In this document: in pieces, positions 8,910 through 17,671 of the stretch
Numbering within the stretch: position 1 is the first letter of the stretch
Layout: each line of letters begins with the position of its first letter
Assembly (NCBI GenBank): GCA_050953005.1
Contig: JBMNLV010000007.1
Location: forward strand, 1 to 42,495
DNA length: 42,495 nt
DNA from: UBA6115 sp050953005
Lineage (GTDB): Bacteria; Bacillota; Clostridia; Christensenellales; Aristaeellaceae
Reading direction: 5' to 3'
Program-made: the position numbers and the translations under genes
Notes under the pieces: generated by a model
What the model was told of the DNA's origin: nothing
Database searches by the model: none
What the model saw: the letters and a program-made list of their open reading frames with translations, nothing else

Positions 8910-10782
8910 AACCGAAGCGCGCATCAATTATGTCAAAGCCCTGCGCCTGGGACAACGCGAATTCAGCGCACGGACCTCCAAAGGCGAACGGGGCACGCTG
9001 GCGACACTTGATGAGTTAACCGGCCAGGCTCGCATTGTAGCCTATATGAAGCAGCCCCAGCAAGAAGTTTCTCTGTCCCGGGTGGTAGGCACATATACCT
9101 CCGCGCGCGCCAACTCCTTTGCAGCTAACTATATGCCGCTGCATCCCGAGAACAGCGAGTTCGCCAGCAAGTGGATCAATTTATGTGCCATTCATGTGAA
9201 CGAAGGCCTGCGTGACGCCATTCAGGTGTATGAGTATCTGTGGAATTATTACGTTATTGAAGGCAACAAGCGCACAAGCATCCTCAAGTATTTTGATTCC
9301 CCCACAATCCGCGCGGACATTACGCGCGTTGTACCCCAGCTGGACGAACGAGATCCGGAAATTGCCGTTTATTACGCATTTTTGAATTATGAAAAGCACG
9401 GGCGCTTCAAGAACATCCGCCTGTCCAGCCGGACCGCCTATGAGCAGCTGGCTGCACTGGAAGCCGGCTTTGACCATGAATTTGACCAGGCGGACATCAA
9501 TTACAACGCCATGTGCCTGCAGTTTGAATTCGCCTGGAATCAGATCTCCACATCCCTGCCCGTAGGGGATGCCTTCCTGGAATACCTTCGCTTGTATGGC
9601 TTGCCTGTGAATGTGACTGTTTTCCAGATGACGGAACAGCTCAAGGCCCTGCAGCCGCAGCTGGAACTGGCCAGCAAGCCGCCTGCAGAGCCCACCCTGG
9701 TGCTCACCCCAACAGAAAAACCGCCCGCACCCGGGTTGATTTCCCGTTTGTTCACTCAAAGACGCAGCGCCAATGTGGTCTTTGCCTACCCGGCCGGGCG
9801 CACCCAGGACAACTGGATTGGCGCGCATGAACTGGGGCGCCAGACGATGCAGAACAAGCTGGGCGATCAGGTCACCTCCAGCTTCATCGATGGGCTGTCT
9901 GCCGGCAATATGCATAAGAAGCTGTCAGCACAGGCCACCGACGCGGATTTGCTGCTGATCACCTCTTCGGAGCTTACCCTGCCCTCCCTGCGCTTCTCCC
10001 TGGAGCATCCCGACTGTCTGACCCTGGTCTACTCCCGCATCCGCGAGGATTACCGCCTGAGCACCTATTACGGGCGCTATTATGAAGCGTCCTACCTGTG
10101 CGGGATGGCGGCCGCTATGACCACCAAAACCATGAAGGTTGCCTACATCACTCCACGCATCGATTACAATCGCCATACCTCTGACATCAACGCCTTTGGC
10201 TTGGGTGTCAAAGCCGTGCGCGCGGATGCCCAGGTGTTGCTGGTCTGGCGTGATGTACTGCCCAACCAGCCCGCCACCATCACGCAGGGTTTGCGGCATG
10301 CGGCCAGCGAGGGCGCAGATATCGTCTATACGCCGCGCTGCCCGGGCTTGTCCAGCCTGGAATTGCCGAGATATGTCTTCTCCTTTGTTTGCCGGATTGA
10401 CGAGCGCGGCGAGCCTGTGGAATACCTGGCGGCGCCGCAGTGGGACTGGGGACGGTTTTATACCGAGATTGTCAGCAGCTACCTCAACGGGTCCCTGGAT
10501 ATCCTGCGCGTCATTGACCGCGGGGATCCCAGCGTAACCGGCCTGTGGTGGGGGCTGGGCGCCGGCGTGATCCGCTTTTTGACCTCCCCCGGCCTGGGGG
10601 TCAACACAAGACAACTGCTGCATTACATGCGCGCCAGCATTGCCCGGGACAGCTTTACCCCCTTTTATGGCCCGCTGGTTGACAAGGAAGGTAAACAGCG
10701 CCTCAGCGAGGGCGACAGTTTGCGTCCCTATGATGTGCTCTATATGGAATGGCTGCTGGACTTTATCCGGGTCATCGGGTAA
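8893..10782 (+). CDS. ParB-like motif protein fused to a BMP/PnrA-type binding domain
   Basis: 629 aa from the ATG at 8893, overlapping the preceding gene. There is no signal peptide or lipobox, so it should be cytoplasmic. The N-terminal half (about 1-270) is helical and has VIEGNKRTSILKYF at 121-134, resembling the ParB/Srx-type G-x-(K/R)-R loop. A Pro-rich linker follows, and from about 290 to 560 a domain like the basic-membrane-protein/PnrA/Med family (TQDNWIGAHELGRQ, YYGRYYEASYLCGMAA, QGLRHAASEGADIVY). BMP proteins bind nucleosides and are normally exported; an internal copy suggests a cytosolic ligand sensor. It is co-operonic with the phosphoesterase and hflKC. The fusion is seen, the function inferred. 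Confidence 0.65.
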   Translation: MESNLKTEARINYVKALRLGQREFSARTSKGERGTLATLDELTGQARIVAYMKQPQQEVSLSRVVGTYTSARANSFAANYMPLHPENSEFASKWINLCAIHVNEGLRDAIQVYEYLWNYYVIEGNKRTSILKYFDSPTIRADITRVVPQLDERDPEIAVYYAFLNYEKHGRFKNIRLSSRTAYEQLAALEAGFDHEFDQADINYNAMCLQFEFAWNQISTSLPVGDAFLEYLRLYGLPVNVTVFQMTEQLKALQPQLELASKPPAEPTLVLTPTEKPPAPGLISRLFTQRRSANVVFAYPAGRTQDNWIGAHELGRQTMQNKLGDQVTSSFIDGLSAGNMHKKLSAQATDADLLLITSSELTLPSLRFSLEHPDCLTLVYSRIREDYRLSTYYGRYYEASYLCGMAAAMTTKTMKVAYITPRIDYNRHTSDINAFGLGVKAVRADAQVLLVWRDVLPNQPATITQGLRHAASEGADIVYTPRCPGLSSLELPRYVFSFVCRIDERGEPVEYLAAPQWDWGRFYTEIVSSYLNGSLDILRVIDRGDPSVTGLWWGLGAGVIRFLTSPGLGVNTRQLLHYMRASIARDSFTPFYGPLVDKEGKQRLSEGDSLRPYDVLYMEWLLDFIRVIG

Positions 10783-10824
10783 ATTAGTAAGGCACATAAC
10801 GAATCATCAGAAAGCGAGGATTAA

Positions 10825-11790
10825 ATGAGCGCGAATAAAAAGAAAAAAGCCTGGGGCTGGCTGCTGGTCCTGGCCGTCGTCGCAGCGCTGGGTTTCTCCG
10901 GGTTGTACCGGGTAGGGCAGGGAGAGCAGGCCCTGGTATTGACCTTCGGCCAGGTAACCGACACCAACGGGCCCGGCCTGTACTGGCGCATGCCGGGCGT
11001 GCAATCTGTGGTGTCCCGCAGCGTGACCACCATCCACAACAAGGAATACGGCTACCGCACCGCCATTGGCGGCACCAGCCGCTCGGCCGCGGAATATCGC
11101 GATGTGACCGATGAATCGGTCATGCTGACCAACGACAACAGCATTGTGCAGCTGGAAGCCATCTACCAGTACACCATTCGCGATGTGCGCGAGTACCTCT
11201 TTGACGTGGAGGACCCTGAAAGCACCATGCACCTGGCCTTTGAGGCCATTTTGCGGCGCAACATCCAAAACCGCTCGCTGGATGACGCCTTGCTCAACAA
11301 GGATGTCATCGAGCAGGAGGTTTTGCCGGATTTCCAGGCGCTGATCGATTCTTACGAGATGGGTGTCAAGGTACACAGCGTCCACATCCAGAACATCACT
11401 GTGCCTGACGCCGTCACCGCTTATTATGAGGACGTCAACAACGCCAAGAACGAGATGACAAGGCGCCTGGACGAGGCGCAGCAATATGAGTTTCAGGTGC
11501 TGCCGCTGACCCGCTCCAAGGCCTATGAGCTCACCCAGGGCGCTCTCGCCTACCAGGCGGAGGTGACCGCCCGGGCAGAGGCAGAGACCGCGGTGTTCAA
11601 GGCGGTGCGGGAGCAATACAATGCCGAGCCGGGTTCCGCCCGCAGCCGCATGCTCATTGAGACCGTGGAGGACATCCTGGGCGGCGCCGGCCGGATTGTC
11701 ATAGTGGACCGGGACAATACAGTCCTTCAGCATCTGGATCTGGGGCAGCAAAATGCGACGGATACCGTAAAAACGGAAGGAGGGAAATAA
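10825..11790 (+). CDS. hflK: HflK, SPFH-domain modulator of the FtsH protease
   Basis: 321 aa. A short positively charged cytoplasmic N-terminus (NKKKK) is followed by one membrane segment (about residues 10-28), then the SPFH/band-7 domain opening with VGQGEQALVLTFG and GPGLYWRMPG, and a coiled-coil tail. In the best-studied bacteria HflK and HflC form a large membrane cage around FtsH and limit its access to membrane substrates. This copy is shorter than the E. coli protein and lacks its Gly-rich N-terminal extension. It lies one base before hflC and shares its transcript. No ftsH gene is in the window. Confidence 0.87.
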   Translation: MSANKKKKAWGWLLVLAVVAALGFSGLYRVGQGEQALVLTFGQVTDTNGPGLYWRMPGVQSVVSRSVTTIHNKEYGYRTAIGGTSRSAAEYRDVTDESVMLTNDNSIVQLEAIYQYTIRDVREYLFDVEDPESTMHLAFEAILRRNIQNRSLDDALLNKDVIEQEVLPDFQALIDSYEMGVKVHSVHIQNITVPDAVTAYYEDVNNAKNEMTRRLDEAQQYEFQVLPLTRSKAYELTQGALAYQAEVTARAEAETAVFKAVREQYNAEPGSARSRMLIETVEDILGGAGRIVIVDRDNTVLQHLDLGQQNATDTVKTEGGK

Positions 11791-11791
11791 G

Positions 11792-12844
11792 ATGAGCCAA
11801 TTCAACAACTTCCATCAGCGCACCCCCTCCGGGCCTGATCCCCGAATAAACAAAATGGCTGATATGCTGCGCGGTTTCGCGCGGAAAAACACCCGGCTGC
11901 TGGTCATCATCGGCATCATTCTGATCGCCGCCCTGGTCTTGTTGAGTGAGTCCTTCTTTATTGTGGGCGAGGCTGAACAGGCAGTGGTCAGCCGCTTTGG
12001 CGTTATCAAGTCCATCATCGTGGATGATCAAAACGACTTTCACAGCCGCTTTGAAGACCTTTTGGTGAATGAGATCACCGCCTCGGGAGATGTAGCCATC
12101 AGCAGGGGCAGCGGGCTGCACTTCAAGCTGCCCTTTGTAGACAAGGTGGATAAGTTCCCTTCCTTGCTGTTCAATTACACATCCAACTCGGAAACAATCA
12201 ATACCAGTGAAAAGAAACAGTACAATATCACCACTTACGCCCAATGGCGCATCGCGGACCCTGCCCTGTTCAGCCTGAAGCTGGGCAGCACCATGAACGC
12301 GGAAAACCAGCTGGACAACCTGATCCACCCGGTTATTGTCCAAGCCATCAACCGCCTGCTGGCAGAGGATTTCATCTCCAACAAGGAAGCGCTCAACGCG
12401 GCCCTGCGCGCCGGGCTGACTACCATCAACCGTGACATGGTCATCCGCGGCATTGAGGTAACCGACATCCAGGTGCACCGCACCATCCTGCCCCAAGCCA
12501 ATGTGGAAACCACCTATGACCGCATGAAGGCGGACCGTGCCAAGGTTGCGCAGCAACTGCGCAGCGAAGGCGAGGAAACCTACCGAAAGATGGTGGCCGA
12601 TACCGATTTGAAGGCGGCGCAAATAGAAGCCGAAGCAATCAAGGCCGCCGGCGAGACGCGCGCCCAGGCCGATGCCAACGCCATGAGCATCTACAACGAA
12701 GCCTACAAGGCGGATCCGGAATTCTTCCGTTTCTGGCGTTCCCTGCAAGCCCTGCGGGGCAGTTTCAAGGAGAACAGCCTGCTGGTGCTCAGCCAGGATC
12801 ATCCCCTGTGGCAACAGCTGATCAAATGGGGGCTGACGGAGTAA
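11792..12844 (+). CDS. hflC: HflC, SPFH-domain partner of HflK
   Basis: 350 aa. The N-terminal cytoplasmic region (about 35 residues) is followed by a membrane segment (LLVIIGIILIAALVLL) and an SPFH domain beginning with VGEAEQAVVSRFG. The HflC-specific helical region follows, with RMKADRAKVAQQLRSEG and an Ala/Glu-rich coiled coil, and the FRFWRSLQ motif near the C-terminus. The start at 11792 has GGAGGG upstream. It is transcribed with hflK and followed by a strong terminator, so hflKC end this operon. Confidence 0.92.
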   Translation: MSQFNNFHQRTPSGPDPRINKMADMLRGFARKNTRLLVIIGIILIAALVLLSESFFIVGEAEQAVVSRFGVIKSIIVDDQNDFHSRFEDLLVNEITASGDVAISRGSGLHFKLPFVDKVDKFPSLLFNYTSNSETINTSEKKQYNITTYAQWRIADPALFSLKLGSTMNAENQLDNLIHPVIVQAINRLLAEDFISNKEALNAALRAGLTTINRDMVIRGIEVTDIQVHRTILPQANVETTYDRMKADRAKVAQQLRSEGEETYRKMVADTDLKAAQIEAEAIKAAGETRAQADANAMSIYNEAYKADPEFFRFWRSLQALRGSFKENSLLVLSQDHPLWQQLIKWGLTE

Positions 12845-12886
12845 AACACCGGCTTCCATTTGGTAATCAGACATGTCCTGAGCCAT

Positions 12887-12913
12887 AAAAACCCATGCTG
12901 ACCATGGGTTTTT
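12887..12913 (+). terminator. Rho-independent terminator after hflC
   Basis: AAAAACCCATG (12887-12897), loop CTGAC, CATGGGTTTTT (12903-12913): an 11-bp perfect stem ending in five T. The A-rich left arm means it could work in both directions. Confidence 0.88.
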
Positions 12914-13189
12914 GTGTGTTCTAATAAAACATGCGCAATACTGATTCCATCCGACTTTCACCAAACCTCAGCAACTTCCTCAACACAATGTAAAATTGAC
13001 AAATCTTCAGGCATATGTTAAGTAATAGTTGTCAGCACAAGCTGGCGAAGGCCGCCCAAGCGTGCCCCAGATAGTTGTTTTTCGATTCAGAATTCCGGTA
13101 TCATGAAGGTGCCGATGACTCCCAAGAGGGTTGTCGCGCTTTTTTATATTCCGGACTCTGACAAGACCAGGATGAACAGGAGGATGCTA
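12914..13189. other. Leader region of the 5'-nucleotidase-domain gene
   Basis: No gene seen. The best promoter-like pair is TTGTTT (13075-13080), an 18-nt spacer and TATCAT (13099-13104). A second TTGACA at 12996-13001 has no good -10 at proper distance. An in-frame open extension from 13103 overlaps the -10 and is not taken as the start. Confidence 0.4.
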
Positions 13190-14056
13190 ATGAATTTCTT
13201 GAAGAAAACGCTGAGCTTTGCTCTGGCCCTTTGCCTGTGCTGCAGCCTGGCAGCGACAGCGAATGCCCTGACTTTTATTGACGCGCACGGCAATAAGATC
13301 GAACTGGATGAATCCCTGGAAGCGTATTCCGGTTTTGTGATGTATGGCGCGGATAATGCCGCACGCAAGGGTGAAACAAATCTGGGCGATCTGTGGGCTG
13401 ACGCGCTGCGCTGGTTCGCCACTTCCGGAACGATAAATGAATACTTTGAGGAAGACGATGTCACCGCCGGCAACACAGAGATTGCTGTTGATGCTGAGCA
13501 TATTGTCGCCTTGTGGAACGGCGGCAACCTGCGCGCTGATGTGGCGGAAGGCAAATTCGGCGCGTTGCAGCTGGCTGAGGTGCTGCCTTATCCCAACAAG
13601 GTAGCCGTGATCTACATGACCGGCGCGCAGCTGCTTGAGGCGCTGGAAGCCGCCTCGCAGGGGCTGCCCTATCATGAAGACACAGTTGCCGCCTGCGCTT
13701 CCTTCATGCAGGTATCGGGCCTCAAATATACGGTGGATACGACGAAGGAATATGACAAGGGCGAAGCCTATGGCGACAACTGGTTCAAGGCCGCTTCCCT
13801 GAACCGGGTTACCATTGAGGAAGTAAACGGCAAGCCCTTTGATAAAGAAGCCACCTATGCCGTGATAACCAGCAACGCCAACTACAACGGCATGGATTCC
13901 TCCTATATGCTCAAGGCCGCTGCCGAGGAGAACGAGAAGAGCACCATCACCACCGCCGTAGTACGGGATGTGCTCTGGCTGTACATTGCCGGTGAACTGA
14001 ACAATGTCATCAGCGAGTCCTATGCCGATGCGCAGGGCCGGATTACCATCAAGTAA
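13190..14056 (+). CDS. Secreted 5'-nucleotidase C-terminal-domain protein
   Basis: 288 aa from the ATG at 13190, with AGGAGG at 13179-13184 (an ATG at 13184 overlaps that site). A signal peptide (residues 1-26, ending ATANA) is followed by the substrate-specificity domain of the UshA/5'-nucleotidase family: ETNLGDLWADALRW, NGGNLRADVAEGKF, and the QVSGLKYTVD and ITSNANYNG region. The N-terminal metallophosphoesterase domain that makes these enzymes catalytic is absent, and the gene is not truncated at its start. The product probably binds a nucleotide or aromatic ligand outside the cell, or works with a separate phosphatase. Confidence 0.8.
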   Translation: MNFLKKTLSFALALCLCCSLAATANALTFIDAHGNKIELDESLEAYSGFVMYGADNAARKGETNLGDLWADALRWFATSGTINEYFEEDDVTAGNTEIAVDAEHIVALWNGGNLRADVAEGKFGALQLAEVLPYPNKVAVIYMTGAQLLEALEAASQGLPYHEDTVAACASFMQVSGLKYTVDTTKEYDKGEAYGDNWFKAASLNRVTIEEVNGKPFDKEATYAVITSNANYNGMDSSYMLKAAAEENEKSTITTAVVRDVLWLYIAGELNNVISESYADAQGRITIK

Positions 14057-14095
14057 CAATCGATCTGCAAGTGTGCTGTTGTCGACGCTTCTCAC

Positions 14096-14134
14096 TGTCC
14101 GGTGCCGGATAAGTCGCAGCTGTCCGGCCGGACA
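14096..14134. promoter_or_regulatory. Two TCCGG/CCGGA palindromes upstream of moxR
   Basis: TGTCCGGTGCCGGATA (14096-14111) and the perfect 14-bp palindrome TGTCCGGCCGGACA (14121-14134) lie between the 5'-nucleotidase-domain gene and moxR. The first matches the palindrome in the SorC operon promoter (30261-30276, read on the minus strand) at 15 of 16 positions and in the same orientation relative to the downstream gene. No strong -35/-10 pair accompanies it here. It could be an operator or a REP-like element. Confidence 0.55.
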
Positions 14135-14143
14135 ATTTCAAAT

Positions 14144-14172
14144 GGCAGCAAGCTTTTTTCAAACTTGCTGTC
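14144..14172 (+). terminator. Hairpin between the 5'-nucleotidase-domain gene and moxR
   Basis: GGCAGCAAG (14144-14152), 11-nt loop, CTTGCTGTC (14164-14172), nine pairs with one G-U, followed by CTGTCTTTTC. It may be a modest terminator of the upstream gene or a leader structure 25 nt before the moxR start. Confidence 0.4.
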
Positions 14173-14196
14173 CTGTCTTTTCAGGGGGATCTTCTG

Positions 14197-15153
14197 ATGC
14201 GCGCACGGCTTGAAAATGTGCTCCGGGAAATAGAAAAGGCCATCGCCGGAAAACGGAAGGTTGTTGAAAAAATCCTGATGGCAATGCTGGCGGAAGGGCA
14301 TATCCTGCTGGACGATGTGCCCGGTGTGGGCAAGACCACTCTGGCTGTCGCGCTGAGCCGGGCAGTAGGGCTCTCCTTTAAGCGTATCCAGTTTACACCG
14401 GATGTGCTCCCTTCTGATATTGTGGGCTTTACCATGTATGAAAAAGGCAGCGGCAGTTTTTTATACCGTCCGGGAGCGCTCAATCATGTCAATCTGCTGC
14501 TGGGAGATGAAATCAACCGAGCTTCCAGCAAAACACAGTCCGCCCTGCTGGAAGCCATGGAGGAACGCCAGATTACTGTAGACGGAAACACCTACCAGCT
14601 GGAGGTCCCTTTCCTGGTGATCGCAACGCAAAACAGCGTGGGAACAGCGGGTACGCAAAAATTGCCCTACGCGCAGATGGATCGTTTTCTGGTGTGTCTG
14701 TCCCTGGGTTATCCCGATTATGAGGCACAGATGACCATGCTCCGTGATCGTCAGGATGCAAACCCGTTGGACAGAGTTGAATCCGTTCTTGAAAAAGAGG
14801 ATCTTATCGCCATGCAGCGGGAGGTCCGCGCGATCTCCGTCAGGGAAGTGATTTGGGATTATATTGTCAGGCTGACCATGGCTTCCCGCGAGCATGAAGA
14901 TATAGAGATTGGCATCAGCCCGCGCGGCGCTTTGTTCCTTGACAGAATGGCCAAGGCAAAGGCCTATCTTGAGGGGCGGGATTACGTCACCGGAGCGGAC
15001 GTGCAGGATATTTTCATGGATGTGTGCGCCCACCGGGTGTTGCTGAAAGAAGGCGCCAACGCAGGCGCGGTAAAACAAGTCTTGGATGAGCTTCTGAAAA
15101 AAGTTGAGACACCGGATCATCACAGCCGCTTCATGAGGATGCTGAAAAAATGA
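14197..15153 (+). CDS. MoxR-family AAA+ ATPase
   Basis: 318 aa. Walker A (GVGKTT) is at 43-48, Walker B with the sensor region (GDEINRAS) at about 103-110, followed by the QSALLEAMEE stretch typical of MoxR and a C-terminal lid domain. MoxR ATPases act as chaperones that mature protein complexes and are usually encoded next to a DUF58 protein and transglutaminase-like membrane proteins. Here the next gene, overlapping by four bases (ATGA), is a shortened DUF58/membrane hybrid, which supports the family call but departs from the standard set. Confidence 0.92.
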   Translation: MRARLENVLREIEKAIAGKRKVVEKILMAMLAEGHILLDDVPGVGKTTLAVALSRAVGLSFKRIQFTPDVLPSDIVGFTMYEKGSGSFLYRPGALNHVNLLLGDEINRASSKTQSALLEAMEERQITVDGNTYQLEVPFLVIATQNSVGTAGTQKLPYAQMDRFLVCLSLGYPDYEAQMTMLRDRQDANPLDRVESVLEKEDLIAMQREVRAISVREVIWDYIVRLTMASREHEDIEIGISPRGALFLDRMAKAKAYLEGRDYVTGADVQDIFMDVCAHRVLLKEGANAGAVKQVLDELLKKVETPDHHSRFMRMLKK

Positions 15154-16655
15154 GAAGGCGCCGGATCGGGTACGCGGTATGGCTGCTGCTGAGCATCTGT
15201 CTGTATTTCTTTGAAAACAATACGGGCACGCGGGTGGTTCTGGCCTGCTCTGCGCTTGTTCCGCTGCTTCCCCTTTTACGGTCCGCTTTTTTCCCTCCGG
15301 ATGGCACGGAAACAGAGAAAGCAGCCGAGACACAGACCGTCAAGTCCTTTATCCGGCAGGAAACAGATGAGCCGGGTGATGTGCGCGTTTATCTGCCCGG
15401 CGATCCGGTGTGTCGTATCCATTGGAAGCTGTCAGCAAAAAAGGATGATTTGTTGATCCGGGACACCGTAGCCACGCAGGAACCCGCTGAGGAGATCGGG
15501 AAAATCATTCCTGACACGCAGACAAGTCAAAAATCGCTTCGAAAACGGCTTTCATTGGTTTTGGCGGCCGCGGCACTGTTCAGTCTGTTCCTGCTCCTGT
15601 TGATTCCTGAAGCCCGTCACGGCGCGCAGGCATTATGCAACCGGCTCTTTGCCGCCAGCGAAGAAGTGAACTCCTACGCGTACCAATACTTTCCTGTGGC
15701 GGAGCATCAAAGCGTCACGCTTGCCGGCATCCTGCTGATTCTCGTCCTTGCCTTTCTCATCGCTCTGACTGTTGTCGTGCGCAGCCATCCGCTGACATTG
15801 TGCGTCATGGCGGCAACAACGATCACGCAGGTTTATTTCGGGCTGTCTTTCCCGGCCCGGGTTAACATCCCTTTGTACGGGCTGCTGGCGCTGCTGATGA
15901 TGAAACAGCATCCTTCACGCGAAATTCTTATGAAATACGCGACGCTTGTCCTGGTTGTTTTCCTGTCGGTCATTCTCCTTTATCCCGGCGTGGATATTCC
16001 CACGGAGACAGCCTCTGAGATGGCGCGGGATCGCCTGAGCCAAATGGCGCAACTGATTGGGGGCGCTGTGTCGGAAGCGCCCGCTGGGGAAATGGAAACC
16101 CGGCACGTACATACCCAGTCCCTTGAGACAGGGAACCGGCTATCTTTGACCGGCCGGGAATTCCGGCTGATGACGGTTGAAGAAGAGCAGATTTCCATGC
16201 CGCACTGGGTGAACCATCTGAAAATTATCCTACTCCTTTTGCTGGCGACCGCGCTTCTAATTGTGCCCTTTGCACCTTTCCTTTTGCTGAATGCGCGACG
16301 GAAAAAGGCACAGGAAACCCGGGAAATCTTTGAATCCGAAAACATTGACGAAGCTGTTTGCGCAATCTTCCATCAGGTCATCTCCTGGCTCGACGCCACT
16401 GACCATGGCGCGGGCAACTTGCTCTATCGGGACTGGGCCAACGCGCTGCCGGACGTTCTGCCGGAAGGATATGCCGACCGTTTTTCTCAATGTGCGGAAA
16501 CATTTGAGGAAGCTGTCTACAGCCATCACACATTGCCCTGTGAAAAGCGGCAACAAGCTCTGAGTCTTTTGAAGGAAACAGAAACCGCCCTGTGGACAAA
16601 AGCGGATTGGAAGCAGCGTATCCGCCTGAAATACTGGTTGTGCTTATGCGAATAA
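15150..16655 (+). CDS. DUF58-motif membrane protein with transglutaminase-cluster-like C-terminus
   Basis: 501 aa. Two weak N-terminal membrane segments (about 5-50) are followed by only the signature strand of DUF58 proteins at about 76-105 (YLPGDPVCRIHWK, then a LLIRD element), without the rest of a usual ~400-aa DUF58 protein. Five to six membrane segments follow (about 130-390), then a soluble helical C-terminus (about 395-501) like the tail domain of transglutaminase-cluster membrane proteins, but with no Cys-His-Asp transglutaminase core. It looks like a merged, reduced form of the two usual MoxR partners. It overlaps moxR by four bases and the next gene by ten. Confidence 0.6.
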   Translation: MRRRRIGYAVWLLLSICLYFFENNTGTRVVLACSALVPLLPLLRSAFFPPDGTETEKAAETQTVKSFIRQETDEPGDVRVYLPGDPVCRIHWKLSAKKDDLLIRDTVATQEPAEEIGKIIPDTQTSQKSLRKRLSLVLAAAALFSLFLLLLIPEARHGAQALCNRLFAASEEVNSYAYQYFPVAEHQSVTLAGILLILVLAFLIALTVVVRSHPLTLCVMAATTITQVYFGLSFPARVNIPLYGLLALLMMKQHPSREILMKYATLVLVVFLSVILLYPGVDIPTETASEMARDRLSQMAQLIGGAVSEAPAGEMETRHVHTQSLETGNRLSLTGREFRLMTVEEEQISMPHWVNHLKIILLLLLATALLIVPFAPFLLLNARRKKAQETREIFESENIDEAVCAIFHQVISWLDATDHGAGNLLYRDWANALPDVLPEGYADRFSQCAETFEEAVYSHHTLPCEKRQQALSLLKETETALWTKADWKQRIRLKYWLCLCE

Positions 16656-17671
16656 ATATCAAGAGGATAATTTGCCTGTTTCTCCTGCTGGCGCTGTGCC
16701 TCATGCTCTCCGGCTGCCGAAGCCGCACGACCGTCAACAGGCAGCGGCAATCTGGCGAAACATCTGAAACAGCCAATGCGGCTAACAGCAGCCTGTCCGG
16801 CCCTTCGCTTGACGATACCGGGATTGATTCCAACGATGACAAAGACGATGAGAACACGGAACCGGGTGATCAGACAAGGGAAAACCCTGACGCGTCTCGA
16901 AAAGAGTATGATGAGAACGCGCCGGCAGAGATTGTGCCGGGAACGAGCCGGGCAGTTCATGGCGAAGGAGATGGCAAGGGCGCTTTTGAATACGGAGAGG
17001 ACGCGTCCCTATCTGTCGCAAAGCTGAATGACGCCGCTGAGGAAACAGCCACTCAGACCGTAGCGGCAAGTCAGGCAGAGCAGATGGGTGTATCCGAAGA
17101 TGCGGAAGAAGCCGATTCGGCGCTGACTTACTACACGGTGCTTCTTCAGGACCGAATGAGTGGCCTTTTTGAGTGCCAACGGCTAAATGCTTACTGGGAA
17201 ACAGCGGAAGACCATGTAACGGTGTTCAAAACGTCACCAGAGCATCAGCTGATTCTGAGCGCCGGAACCTACAACGTATCCGCCCGGTTGCTGGAAGGGA
17301 ATCTTCGCGTGGACGATGGCTGGATCGGGCGAAAAAACCCGGGCGTAATTGTCAAGATTGTAGACAGCAGCGTGTTGGGCAGCGGTGTTTTCTCCACCGC
17401 AGCCGCGCAAAAAGTCTATGCCGGACTGCTTTCCCGGGACGGTTGGCCGGTCATTGACGCGGTGCGGAACGGCCGGGTGCTGATCCTTTCTGAAGAGCTC
17501 CTCGAAGCGCCGTATTTACGGACAGCTGCAATGCTGATGATCGCCAAGGCTGCCAATCCCGACCTGTTTGAAGACACGGAAATCGGAAAGGCGCTGGAAA
17601 TGCTGACAGAGGAAGCTACCGGCAGCGTTCCTGCCGGGATATACTATTATAATGGCCAAGGAGCATTCTGA
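16646..17671 (+). CDS. Lipoprotein with a partial siderophore/B12-type binding domain
   Basis: 341 aa from the ATG at 16646, which overlaps the previous gene. The signal sequence ends in the lipobox LSGC (Cys24). A low-complexity acidic, Ser/Asn/Glu-rich linker runs from about 26 to 165. The C-terminal third (about 245-341) resembles the C-lobe of Fe-siderophore/cobalamin binding proteins: KVYAGLLSRDGWPVIDAV, then NGRVLIL and a helix with AANPDLFED. The N-lobe is missing or unrecognisable. It may be a cell-surface partner of the MoxR-DUF58 proteins or of the ECF S component two genes on. The stop and the next ATG share a base. Confidence 0.6.
   Translation: MRINIKRIICLFLLLALCLMLSGCRSRTTVNRQRQSGETSETANAANSSLSGPSLDDTGIDSNDDKDDENTEPGDQTRENPDASRKEYDENAPAEIVPGTSRAVHGEGDGKGAFEYGEDASLSVAKLNDAAEETATQTVAASQAEQMGVSEDAEEADSALTYYTVLLQDRMSGLFECQRLNAYWETAEDHVTVFKTSPEHQLILSAGTYNVSARLLEGNLRVDDGWIGRKNPGVIVKIVDSSVLGSGVFSTAAAQKVYAGLLSRDGWPVIDAVRNGRVLILSEELLEAPYLRTAAMLMIAKAANPDLFEDTEIGKALEMLTEEATGSVPAGIYYYNGQGAF

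Noticed and set aside
11699..12964. A 421-codon frame opposite hflC
   Set aside because: Antisense shadow in high-GC sequence; the sense frame is HflC with clear SPFH features.
12996..13026. TTGACA with AGTAAT as a promoter
   Set aside because: The hexamers are 19 bp apart with a poor -10; the pair at 13075-13104 is better though also weak.
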